Positions 46,905 to 54,905 of a DNA stretch of 64,000 nucleotides are shown here, in pieces. The position numbers and the translations under genes are program-made. The notes under the pieces are model-generated. The model saw nothing but the letters and a program-made list of their open reading frames with translations. It made no database searches and was not told where the DNA came from. Position 1 is the stretch's first letter, and each line of letters begins with the position of its first letter. Source of the DNA: Streptomyces rishiriensis (GTDB taxonomy: Bacteria > Actinomycetota > Actinomycetes > Streptomycetales > Streptomycetaceae); NCBI RefSeq assembly GCF_003112535.1, contig NZ_BEWA01000018.1, forward strand, positions 1 through 64,000, read 5' to 3'.

Positions 46905-46920
46905 GGGTGGACCTCCGTTC

Positions 46921-46953
46921 GATACGTGAATGTATCCGATACGAAGATGTATC
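46921..46953. promoter_or_regulatory. Twin TetR operators
   Basis: GATAC-N6-GTATC at 46921-46936 and again at 46938-46953: two palindromes 17 bp apart. They begin 16 nt upstream of the TetR start codon and precede the divergent alkB gene by about 80 nt. Strong candidate for autoregulation and possibly alkB control. Confidence 0.75.
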
Positions 46954-47034
46954 GAAAGGGCCCGCATCAGGGCACCCGCACGGGGCGGGCCGACAGTAAC
47001 GAACACATTTTCGATTAAGGAGTACGCTGGACGC

Positions 47035-47664
47035 ATGACCGCGCACCACCTCCAGGGCTCCCTCTTCGACCAGGCCGACGAACTGCGCCTCGGCCCGCTC
47101 GACGGGCTCCGCCGCACCACGCTCGGGGCGGGCGCCTGGATCGACGTCCTCCCGGGCTGGCTCACCGGCTCGGACGCGCTGTTCGAACACCTGGCGGCCG
47201 AGGTCCCCTGGCACGCCGAGCGCCGCACGATGTACGACAGCGTCGTCGACGTGCCGCGCCTGCTGGCGTTCTACGGAGCGGACGACGGCCTGCCCCACCC
47301 GGTGCTGGAGGAGGCCCGCCGGACCCTGTCCGCTCACTACGCCGACGAGCTGGGCGAACCGTTCGTCACCGCCGGCCTGTGCCACTACCGCGACGGCCGG
47401 GACAGCGTCGCCTGGCACGGCGACCGGATCGGCCGCGGCGCCCGGGTCGACACGATGGTCGCGATCCTCTCCGTGGGCTCCCCGCGCGACCTGCTGCTGC
47501 GTCCGGCGGGCGGCGGCGAGACGGTGCGGCGCCCGCTGGGGCACGGCGACCTGATCGTGATGGGCGGCTCCTGCCAGCGGACCTGGGAACACTGCGTCCC
47601 CAAGTCCACCCGCGCCGCCGGACCGCGCATCAGCGTCCAGTTCCGCCCGCGCGGAGTGGGCTGA
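47035..47664 (+). CDS. alkB: AlkB-like 2-oxoglutarate/Fe(II)-dependent dioxygenase
   Basis: A 209-residue DNA or RNA demethylase-like enzyme. The iron ligands are in WHGDRIG (His, Asp) and WEHCVPK (distal His); RISVQFRPR supplies the 2-oxoglutarate arginines. ATG 47035 is used with an AAGGAG site about 12 nt before it, rather long. The 130-bp region upstream is AT-rich for this genome and contains the TetR operators. The stop is followed by a tandem 11-bp repeat. Confidence 0.92.
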   Translation: MTAHHLQGSLFDQADELRLGPLDGLRRTTLGAGAWIDVLPGWLTGSDALFEHLAAEVPWHAERRTMYDSVVDVPRLLAFYGADDGLPHPVLEEARRTLSAHYADELGEPFVTAGLCHYRDGRDSVAWHGDRIGRGARVDTMVAILSVGSPRDLLLRPAGGGETVRRPLGHGDLIVMGGSCQRTWEHCVPKSTRAAGPRISVQFRPRGVG

Positions 47665-47697
47665 GCCCACCCGAAGCCCACCCGAAGCCCGCGCGAG
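47665..47697 (+). repeat. 11-bp tandem repeat after the alkB stop
   Basis: GCCCACCCGAA occurs twice exactly and a third time imperfectly, starting directly after TGA. The remaining 115 bp to the next gene hold nothing I can identify. Confidence 0.6.
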
Positions 47698-47812
47698 CCG
47701 GACGCGGTCCGCTCCGGCGGGCCGGTAGCCCGCCCGGCCCCGCCCTCCGCCTCTTCCCGGCGGTCTGCTTTGCTGTCCCCGTCGAGCACCTCGGGAACAA
47801 CACGGGACGGCC

Positions 47813-48562
47813 ATGCGGGCAGACGTACGGCAAGTGGCGGACGGCACCTACCTGGTGCACGGCAGCAACACCAACTGGGTCATCCTCACCGACGGGGACG
47901 CGGTCACGCTGATCGACACCGGCTACCCGGGAGACCGCGGGCTGGTCCTCGACTCCCTGGCCTCCGTGGGCAGTTCCCCGGAGGCGATCACGGCCGTGCT
48001 CGTCACGCACGCCCACAACGACCACCTGGGCTCCGCCGAGCACCTGCGCGCGACGTACGGCGTCCCGGTGTATCTGCACGAGGCCGAAGTGCCGCACGCC
48101 CGCCGCGACTTCCTCCAGCAGGTGAGCGTCGGCGAGGTGCTGCGCAACGCCTGGCGGCCGGGCGTGCTGCCGTGGATGGTGCACGCGCTGCGCTCAGGCG
48201 GCACCGAACAGCACCCGGTCACCGCGCCCGAGGCGTTCCCCGTCGCCGAGGGCCCGCTCGACCTGCCCGGCCGGCCGGTCCCGGTGCACACCCCGGGCCA
48301 CACCGACGGGCACACCGTCTACCACCTCCCGGACCGCGGGATCGTCGTGTCGGGGGACGCGCTGGTCAGCGGGCACCCGACGTCGCGCCTGCGCGGTCCG
48401 CAGCTGCTGCCGGACATGTTCCACCACGAGCGCGCCCGCGCGGTCGCCTCGCTGGACGTGATCGCGGAGCTGACGGGCGAGCTGCTGCTGCCCGGACACG
48501 GACCGCTCCACCAGGGCTCCGTGAAGGCGGCGGCCCAGCAGGCCCACGAGCGCGCCGTCTAA
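47813..48562 (+). CDS. MBL-fold metallo-hydrolase
   Basis: A 249-residue metallo-beta-lactamase-fold hydrolase. The metal motif HAHNDH, the second ligand region TPGHTDGH, GDALVSG and the final LLPGHGP are all present, so a di-zinc or iron site is likely intact. It resembles glyoxalase-II-like proteins; the substrate is unknown. ATG 47813 has a weak GGGAC site. The DUF4032 gene follows after 9 nt, indicating an operon. Confidence 0.9.
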   Translation: MRADVRQVADGTYLVHGSNTNWVILTDGDAVTLIDTGYPGDRGLVLDSLASVGSSPEAITAVLVTHAHNDHLGSAEHLRATYGVPVYLHEAEVPHARRDFLQQVSVGEVLRNAWRPGVLPWMVHALRSGGTEQHPVTAPEAFPVAEGPLDLPGRPVPVHTPGHTDGHTVYHLPDRGIVVSGDALVSGHPTSRLRGPQLLPDMFHHERARAVASLDVIAELTGELLLPGHGPLHQGSVKAAAQQAHERAV

Positions 48563-48571
48563 GGTCAGGCC

Positions 48572-49807
48572 ATGGCTTTGCAGATCAGCGCCACCAACCC
48601 GGAGCACCCGGCACTCCTGCTGGAACTGCCCTGGCACCTGCCCCTGGAGGAGTGGCCCGAAGAGGTCCTGGTCCCGCTGCCGCGCGGCATCTCCCGCCAC
48701 GTGGTGCGCTACGCCCGGGCCGGCGACGAGGTGATCGCCGTCAAGGAGCTCGCCGAGCGGCCCGCGCTGCGCGAGTACGAGCTGCTGCGCGGCCTCGACC
48801 GGATCGGCATCCCCGCCGTCGACCCGCTGGCCGTGGTCACCGGACGCGCCGACGGCGACGGGGCGGCCCTGGAGCCGGTGCTGGTCACCCGGCACCTGGG
48901 CGGTTCGATGCCGTACCGCTCGATGTTCGAGACGACGATGCGTCCGGCCACCATGCACCGGCTGATGGACGCCCTCGCCGTCCTGCTGGTGCGACTGCAC
49001 CTGGCCGGGTTCGCCTGGGGCGACTGCTCGCTGTCCAACACGCTGTTCCGGCGGGACGCCGGCGCCTACGCCGCCTACCTCGTGGACGCCGAGACCGGCG
49101 ACCTGCACCCGCAGCTGAGCACCGGCCAGCGCGAGTACGACCTCGACCTCGCCCGCGTCAACATCAGCGGCGAACTGCTGGACCTGGAGGCCTCCGGGGC
49201 GCTGCACCCGTCGGTGGACCCGATCGAGTTCGGCAGGGAGATCTGCGCCCGGTACGGGGCGCTGTGGCAGGAGCTGACCCGCACCTCGGTCTACCCGGCG
49301 GGCGAGTACCACTACATCGAGCGCCGGATCCGCCGTCTCAACGAGCTCGGCTTCGACGTCGCCGAGATGCAGATCGAGCACTCCTCCAACGGCGACACGG
49401 TCGCCTTCGTGCCCAAGGTCGTCGACGCGGGCCACCACCAGCGTCAGCTGCTGCGCCTGACCGGCCTGGACACCGAGGAGAACCAGGCCCGGCGGCTGCT
49501 GAGCGACCTGGAGAGCTGGATGGCCACCCAGGACGACTACGCACCCGGCGACCCGCTCGCGGCCCGCCCGGAGGTGCTGGCGCACCGCTGGGTGCGGGAC
49601 GTCTTCCGGCCCACCGTGCGGGCGGTGCCGCTCGACCTGCGCGGCTCGATGGACTCCGCGGAGATCTACCACGAGCTCCTCGAACACCGCTGGTACCTGT
49701 CGGAGCGCGCACAGCACGACATCGGGCTCGACACCGTGGTCGAGGACTACATCAGGAACATCCTGCCCAAGGCGCGCGAGACCCTGGAGCCGACCCTCCC
49801 GGAGTGA
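48572..49807 (+). CDS. DUF4032, kinase-like protein
   Basis: A 411-residue cytoplasmic protein. The first half is kinase-like: AGDEVIAVKELAERP (Lys), the catalytic-loop-like GFAWGDCSLSNTLFR and YLVDAETGDL for the metal-binding Asp, as in the LPS-kinase/Rio group. The second half is the DUF4032 domain. Function unknown. ATG 48572 has an AAGG site. The stop codon is the loop of a perfect hairpin. Confidence 0.88.
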   Translation: MALQISATNPEHPALLLELPWHLPLEEWPEEVLVPLPRGISRHVVRYARAGDEVIAVKELAERPALREYELLRGLDRIGIPAVDPLAVVTGRADGDGAALEPVLVTRHLGGSMPYRSMFETTMRPATMHRLMDALAVLLVRLHLAGFAWGDCSLSNTLFRRDAGAYAAYLVDAETGDLHPQLSTGQREYDLDLARVNISGELLDLEASGALHPSVDPIEFGREICARYGALWQELTRTSVYPAGEYHYIERRIRRLNELGFDVAEMQIEHSSNGDTVAFVPKVVDAGHHQRQLLRLTGLDTEENQARRLLSDLESWMATQDDYAPGDPLAARPEVLAHRWVRDVFRPTVRAVPLDLRGSMDSAEIYHELLEHRWYLSERAQHDIGLDTVVEDYIRNILPKARETLEPTLPE

Positions 49808-49816
49808 CTCCGGGAG
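49796..49816 (+). terminator. Hairpin whose loop is the stop codon
   Basis: CTCCCGGAG-TGA-CTCCGGGAG: 9-bp perfect arms with TGA of the DUF4032 gene as the three-base loop. It probably acts as the terminator in the 45-bp gap to the convergent universal stress gene. Confidence 0.7.
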
Positions 49817-49852
49817 CGCCTTCTCACAGGTACGGCGCGGACCCGGGGCGGG

Positions 49853-50725
49853 TCAGTCGTGGGGCACGACGGCGACCGGGCAGTCCGCGTGGTGCAGGAC
49901 GCCGTGCGCCACGGAGCCGATCCGGGCGCCGACCGCCGTGCGGTGGGCGCGGCGGCCGACCACCATCAGCTGCGCCCGGCCGGCGACCGACAGCAGCACC
50001 TGGCCCGCGCTGCCCATCTCCACGTGCTCCACCACCGGCACGTCGGGGAACCGCTCCCGCCACGGCAGCAGCGCCTCGGCCAGTGCCTTCTTCTCGTACG
50101 GCTCCAGACCGCCGGCCTCGTCGAGGAGCTTGAGCGAGCCGGGGCTGTAAGCGAACACCGGCGGCAGCGTCCAGGCCCGCACCGCGCGCACGCCCGCGCC
50201 CCGCGCGGCCGCGGTCTCGAACGCGAAGCGCAGGGCCGGCGCGCTGTCCTCGGGCTCGCCCTGCTGACCGACGACGATCTCGCGCCCGGCCGCCTCGGCC
50301 GACGGGCGGTCGCCGGCCCGCACCAGCACGACGGGGCGTGCGGCCTCGGCGATCACCTGCCGGCCGACCGACCCCAGCAGGAATCCCACGACGGTTCCGT
50401 GTCCGCGCGAGCCGAGCACCAGCAGTTCCGCCTCGGCGGCGGCGGCCACCAGCGACTCCACCGGGCCGCCCTCCTCGACGTCGGCGGTGACGCTCAGCGC
50501 GGGGTGCCGCCCGGCGACCGCCGCCACGGCCCGCTCGACCGCGTCGCGCACCCATCGCTCCTGCGCGTCGCGGTCCGCCACGTCGGCCGCCGCGTTCGGC
50601 TGGAACCGCCAGGCGTGCACCACCCGCAGCGCCAGGTCGCGCCGGACGGCCTCCCGGGCCGCCCAGGCGAGCGCCGCGAGGCTCTCGTCCGTCCCGTCGA
50701 CGCCTGCCGTGATCGGGCCCGTCAT
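49853..50725 (-). CDS. Universal stress protein, two Usp domains
   Basis: A 290-residue tandem UspA protein. Domain 1 (about 1-140) has the ATP-binding motif GSRGHGTVVGFLLGSV; domain 2 (about 150-290) has VVGRRAHRTAVGARIGSV, in which one glycine of G-x2-G is replaced, so only the first may bind ATP. Two-domain USPs are abundant in actinobacteria under hypoxia or stress. ATG 50725 has a GAGGAGG site. Divergent from the VOC gene with 61 bp between. Confidence 0.92.
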   Translation of the reverse strand: MTGPITAGVDGTDESLAALAWAAREAVRRDLALRVVHAWRFQPNAAADVADRDAQERWVRDAVERAVAAVAGRHPALSVTADVEEGGPVESLVAAAAEAELLVLGSRGHGTVVGFLLGSVGRQVIAEAARPVVLVRAGDRPSAEAAGREIVVGQQGEPEDSAPALRFAFETAAARGAGVRAVRAWTLPPVFAYSPGSLKLLDEAGGLEPYEKKALAEALLPWRERFPDVPVVEHVEMGSAGQVLLSVAGRAQLMVVGRRAHRTAVGARIGSVAHGVLHHADCPVAVVPHD

Positions 50726-50786
50726 CCCGCCGCCTCCTCGTGTCGTGATCACATCGGTCGGGGTCAGTCTTCACTACGCTGCCGGC

Positions 50787-51143
50787 ATGACTCTGGAGTG
50801 GGAGCAGACGGTGGTCGACGCGGCCGACCCGGTGGCGTTGGGACGCTGGTGGGCCGCGGCCCTGGGCTGGGTGGTGGTCGGCGACGCCGCCGACGAGTAC
50901 GAGATCCGGCCGCAGCGGGACCGGTTGCCGGGTCTGGTCTTCGTTCCGGTGCCGGAGGGGAAGACCGTCAAGAACCGGCTCCACCTCGACTTCCGCCCCG
51001 ACGACCAGCGGGCCGAGGTGGACCGCCTGCTGTCCCTGGGCGCCCGGCGCGCGGACGTCGGCCAGGGCGAGCAGCCCTGGGTGGTGCTGGCCGACCCGGA
51101 GGGCAACGAGTTCTGCGTGCTCGGAGTGCGGCAGCAGGCTTGA
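50787..51143 (+). CDS. VOC-family (glyoxalase-like) protein
   Basis: A 118-residue single-domain vicinal-oxygen-chelate protein (TVVDAADPVALGRWWAAALG; KNRLHLDFRPDD; VVLADPEGNEFCVLG). These are often bleomycin-resistance-like or enzymes of unknown substrate. His and Glu metal ligands may be present (HLDF, NEF). Start ATG 50787; no strong ribosome site. Confidence 0.88.
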   Translation: MTLEWEQTVVDAADPVALGRWWAAALGWVVVGDAADEYEIRPQRDRLPGLVFVPVPEGKTVKNRLHLDFRPDDQRAEVDRLLSLGARRADVGQGEQPWVVLADPEGNEFCVLGVRQQA

Positions 51144-51288
51144 CGGCGTGCGCCCCGCTCTGTGCCGGGAGCGCACGGTCCACCGGCCTCCCGCAGCGGA
51201 CCGGGGCGATCGAACATACGATGGGCGGAGCCGGCGCGGGGCTCTGCCGTGCCGCCACGAGCAACGAACCTCTCGGGGTGGGAGACGT

Positions 51289-52965
51289 ATGGCACAGGCC
51301 GCCGACACCGCGCGGACCGTCATCCTGACCGTGGACGACGACCCGGGGGTATCCCGGGCCGTCGCCCGTGACCTCAGGCGCCGCTACGGCGCCTCGTACC
51401 GGATCGTGCGGGCCGAGTCCGGCGAGTCCGCGCTGGACGCCCTGCGCGAGCTGAAGCTCCGCGGCGACCTGGTGGCCGTCATCCTGGCCGACTACCGGAT
51501 GCCGCAGATGAACGGCATCGAGTTCCTCGAGCAGGCCCTGGACGTGTACCCGGGCGCCCGGCGGGTGCTGCTGACCGCCTACGCGGACACCGGCGCGGCC
51601 ATCGACGCGATCAACGTCGTCGACCTCGACCACTATCTGCTCAAGCCGTGGGACCCGCCCGAGGAGAAGCTCTACCCGGTCCTGGACGACCTGCTGGAGG
51701 CCTGGCTGTCCAGCGACCACCGGCCCGTGCCGGCGACGAAGGTCGTCGGGCACCGCTGGTCGGCGCGCTCCTCCGACGTGCGCGAGTTCCTGGCGCGCAA
51801 CCAGGTCCCCTACCGCTGGTACTCCGCCGACGAGCCCGAGGGCCGGCGGCTGCTCGCGGCGGCCGGCGTGGACGGACAGCGGCTGCCCCTGGTGGTCACC
51901 GCCGACGGCACGCCCCTGGTCGAGCCGGACGCGCCCGAACTGGCCGCCCACGTCGGGCTGGCGACCACGCCGACCGCCGACTTCTACGACCTCGTGGTGA
52001 TCGGCGGCGGACCGGCCGGCCTCGGCGCGGCCGTGTACGGGGCCTCCGAGGGGCTGCGGACGGTGCTCGTGGAGCGCTCGGCGACCGGCGGACAGGCCGG
52101 GCAGAGCTCGCGCATCGAGAACTACCTGGGCTTCCCCGACGGTGTGTCCGGGGCCCAGCTCACCGACCGGGCGCGGCGGCAGGCGAGCAAGTTCGGCGCC
52201 GAGATCCTCACCGCGCGCGAGGTGACGGGGCTGGAGGTCAACGGGTCCGCGCGGGTGGTGCGGTTCTCGGACGGCTCGGCGGTGGCCGCGCACAGCGTGA
52301 TCCTCGCGACCGGCGTGTCCTACCGGCAGCTGGCCGCCCCGGGCTGCGACGACCTGACCGGCTGCGGGGTGTACTACGGGTCCGCGCTCACGGAGGCGTC
52401 CTCCTGCCAGGGGCACGACGTGTACATCGTCGGCGGCGCCAACTCCGCCGGGCAGGCGGCGATGTACCTGGCCAGAGGCGCCAAGTCGGTCACGCTGCTG
52501 GTGCGCGGGGAGTCGCTCGCGGCGTCGATGTCGTACTACCTGATCCAGCAGATCGAGGAGGCGCCCAACATCTCGGTGCGCCCCGGCACCGTGGTCGAGT
52601 CCGCGCACGGGGACGGCCGGCTGGAGCAGCTCACGCTGCGGGACGTGGCGAGCGGGCGGACCGAACTCGTCGACGCGCAGTGGATGTTCGTGTTCATCGG
52701 CGCGGCCCCGCTGACCGACTGGCTGGACGGCACGGTGCTGCGCGACGAGCGCGGGTTCATCCTCGCCGGCCCCGACCTCACGCCGGACGGGCGGCCCCCG
52801 GCCGCCTGGGAGCTCGACCGGCCGCCGTACCACCTGGAGACCAACATCCCCGGCGTGTTCGTGGCGGGCGACGCGCGCGCGGAGTCCGCCAAGCGCGTCG
52901 CGTCCGCCGTCGGAGAGGGAGCCATGGCCGTGATGCTCGTCCACCGCTACCTGGAGCAGTCATGA
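51289..52965 (+). CDS. Response regulator-thioredoxin reductase-like flavoprotein fusion
   Basis: A 558-residue fusion. Residues about 8-130 are a receiver with DDD (16-18) and phosphoacceptor Asp68 in LADYRMPQMNG. Residues about 145-215 resemble a glutaredoxin-like fold (SSDVREFLARNQVPYRWYSA) without a CxxC pair. From about 225 is a thioredoxin-reductase-type FAD/NAD domain (VVIGGGPAGLGAAVYG; GGQAGQSSRIENYLGFP; VFVAGDARAESAKRVASAVG), but the redox CxxC is replaced by CGVYYGSALTEASSC. It probably senses or moves electrons under phosphorylation control. ATG 51289 has GGTGGGAG. Its TGA overlaps the next ATG. Confidence 0.88.
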   Translation: MAQAADTARTVILTVDDDPGVSRAVARDLRRRYGASYRIVRAESGESALDALRELKLRGDLVAVILADYRMPQMNGIEFLEQALDVYPGARRVLLTAYADTGAAIDAINVVDLDHYLLKPWDPPEEKLYPVLDDLLEAWLSSDHRPVPATKVVGHRWSARSSDVREFLARNQVPYRWYSADEPEGRRLLAAAGVDGQRLPLVVTADGTPLVEPDAPELAAHVGLATTPTADFYDLVVIGGGPAGLGAAVYGASEGLRTVLVERSATGGQAGQSSRIENYLGFPDGVSGAQLTDRARRQASKFGAEILTAREVTGLEVNGSARVVRFSDGSAVAAHSVILATGVSYRQLAAPGCDDLTGCGVYYGSALTEASSCQGHDVYIVGGANSAGQAAMYLARGAKSVTLLVRGESLAASMSYYLIQQIEEAPNISVRPGTVVESAHGDGRLEQLTLRDVASGRTELVDAQWMFVFIGAAPLTDWLDGTVLRDERGFILAGPDLTPDGRPPAAWELDRPPYHLETNIPGVFVAGDARAESAKRVASAVGEGAMAVMLVHRYLEQS

Positions 52966-54476
52966 GCGGGAAGCTGATGCCGTGCAGCCCGGCCGAGATC
53001 AGCTCGCTGTTCCTGTTCGAGAAGCTCTCCCCCGAGCAGCTGGGACGGCTGTGCGGCGAAGGCCGGGTGGAGAAGTTCGAGCCCGGCCCGGTGTACACCG
53101 AGGGCGACCCGGCGACCTGCTTCTACGTGATGCTCGACGGCACGGTCGTGCTGTACCGCCGGGTCGGCGCGGACGACGTCGAGGTCAGCCGTACGTCCCA
53201 GCGCGGGGTGTACGCCGGGGCCATGCAGGCCTACCTGGGCGACCGGGTGCCGCAGGTCTACAACAACTCGATGCGGGTGACCGAGCCGACGCGGTTCTTC
53301 GTACTGCCCGCCGAGTCGTTCTCGGCCGTCATGCGGGAGTGGTTCCCGATGGCGGCCCATCTGCTGGAGGGGCTGTTCTTCGGCTCGAAGAACACCCAGC
53401 GGGCGATCGGCCAGCGCGAACGGCTGCTGGCGCTGGGCTCGTTGTCGGCCGGCCTCACGCACGAGCTGAACAACCCGGCCGCGGCGGCGGTGCGGGCCAC
53501 CGCCACGTTGCGCGAGCGGGTGGCGAAGATGCGGCACAAGCTCGCCGTCATCGCGTCCGGCGCGTACCACCCCGAGGCCCTGACGCGGCTGATAGAGATC
53601 CAGGAGCGCACGGCCGAACTGGTCGCCAAGGCCCCGGTGCTGAGCCCGCTGGAGGCCTCCGACCGGGAGGACGCCCTCGCCGACTGGCTCGACGACCACG
53701 GCATCGAGGAGGGCTGGCGGGTCGCGCCGACGTTCGTGCAGGCCGGGCTCGACGTGGGCTGGCTGGAGCAGGTCGCGGCCGCCGTCGAGCCGGACATCCT
53801 GCCCGGCGCGGTCGGATGGCTCAACTACACGGTCGAGACCGAGCTGTTGATGGACGAGATCGGCGACTCCACCAACCGCATCTCCCATCTCGTCGACGCC
53901 GCCAAGCAGTACTCGCAGCTCGACCGCGCCCCCTACCGGGTCGTCGACGTGCACGAACTGCTCGACTCCACGCTGCTGATGCTCTCGGGCAAGATCGGCG
54001 GGCGCATCGAGGTCGTCAAGGACTACGACCGCACGCTCCCGCAGGTCCCGGCCTACCCGGCCGAGCTGAACCAGGTGTGGACGAACCTCGTCGACAACGC
54101 CGTCTTCGCCGTCGACAGCACCGGCGGGGAAGGCACGCTGACGGTGCGGACGGCTCGCGAGGGCGACCGGCTGCTGGTGGAGTTCCGCGACACCGGGCCC
54201 GGGATCCCGCCGGACATCCGGGAGCGGATCTTCGACCCGTTCTTCACCACCAAGCCGGTCGGCGAGGGCACCGGTCTGGGCCTGGACATCTCCTGGCGGA
54301 TCGTCGTCAACAAGCACCACGGCAGCCTGCAGGTGGAGTCCGTTCCAGGCGACACCCGGTTCCAGGTGCTGCTGCCGCTGACCGCCCCCGACCCCGAGAA
54401 CGCCCAGGACGAGCACGGGCAGCCCGAGAACGCCCAGAACGCCGAGAACGCCGAGAACGCCGAGGAGACGGTATGA
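52962..54476 (+). CDS. Cyclic nucleotide-binding domain histidine kinase
   Basis: A 504-residue soluble kinase. Residues about 10-130 are a CNB domain (FEPGPVYTEGDPATCFYVML). The kinase H-box is LSAGLTHELNNPAAAAV with His167, a long helical dimerisation region follows, and the HATPase has NLVDNAVFAV, DTGPGIPP and GEGTGLGLDISWRIV. It may phosphorylate the receiver of the preceding gene. The C-terminal 27 residues are an NAEN-type repeat. ATGA overlaps at both ends couple it to its neighbours. Confidence 0.9.
   Translation: MSGKLMPCSPAEISSLFLFEKLSPEQLGRLCGEGRVEKFEPGPVYTEGDPATCFYVMLDGTVVLYRRVGADDVEVSRTSQRGVYAGAMQAYLGDRVPQVYNNSMRVTEPTRFFVLPAESFSAVMREWFPMAAHLLEGLFFGSKNTQRAIGQRERLLALGSLSAGLTHELNNPAAAAVRATATLRERVAKMRHKLAVIASGAYHPEALTRLIEIQERTAELVAKAPVLSPLEASDREDALADWLDDHGIEEGWRVAPTFVQAGLDVGWLEQVAAAVEPDILPGAVGWLNYTVETELLMDEIGDSTNRISHLVDAAKQYSQLDRAPYRVVDVHELLDSTLLMLSGKIGGRIEVVKDYDRTLPQVPAYPAELNQVWTNLVDNAVFAVDSTGGEGTLTVRTAREGDRLLVEFRDTGPGIPPDIRERIFDPFFTTKPVGEGTGLGLDISWRIVVNKHHGSLQVESVPGDTRFQVLLPLTAPDPENAQDEHGQPENAQNAENAENAEETV
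54405..54467 (+). repeat. Short 9-bp-like repeats coding the NAEN tail
   Basis: GAGAACGCC-type units recur at the 3' end of the kinase gene and code for a Glu/Asn/Ala-rich tail. Confidence 0.6.
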
Positions 54477-54826
54477 CCGACGTGGACCCCATCGACCCGA
54501 GCGTGCCGCCCAGCGGCGCGGGCTGCGTGGAATGCGACGCGAGCGGCGGCTGGTGGTTCCATCTGCGGCGCTGCACGAGCTGCGGACACATCGGCTGCTG
54601 CGACTCCTCCCCCGCCCAGCACGCCACCGCGCATTACAAGGCCACCGGGCATCCGCTGGTGCGCAGCTACGAGCCGGGCGAGGAGTGGTTCTGGGACTAC
54701 TCCACCGACGAGCTGTACGAGTCCGGGCCGGAGCTCGCCCCTCCGGTGAGCCACCCCGCGGAGCAGCCGACGCCGGGGCCGGCCGGCCGGGTGCCCGCGG
54801 ACTGGGCCCGCTCGCTGCGTCGCTGA
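54473..54826 (+). CDS. UBP-type zinc finger protein
   Basis: A 117-residue protein. Zinc ligands are Cys18, Cys21, Cys34, Cys37, Cys42 (Cys43), His50, His54 and His60, the ZnF-UBP pattern, in GCVECDASGGWWFHLRRC and CGHIGCCDSSPAQH. In eukaryotes this fold binds the free C-terminal GlyGly of ubiquitin. Bacterial function is unknown; Streptomyces has a ubiquitin-like tag, Pup, ending in Gly-Gly-Gln/Glu, so binding to it is a speculation only. The tail is Pro/Glu-rich. Third gene of the coupled operon. Confidence 0.9.
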   Translation: MTDVDPIDPSVPPSGAGCVECDASGGWWFHLRRCTSCGHIGCCDSSPAQHATAHYKATGHPLVRSYEPGEEWFWDYSTDELYESGPELAPPVSHPAEQPTPGPAGRVPADWARSLRR

Positions 54827-54905
54827 GGCCGGCGCGGGCCGCCGGGCAGGGCTTCCGTTCCTGGTCGTGGGCCGCGCTGTCGGTGGCGCGTGCCAGGATG
54901 GGGCC

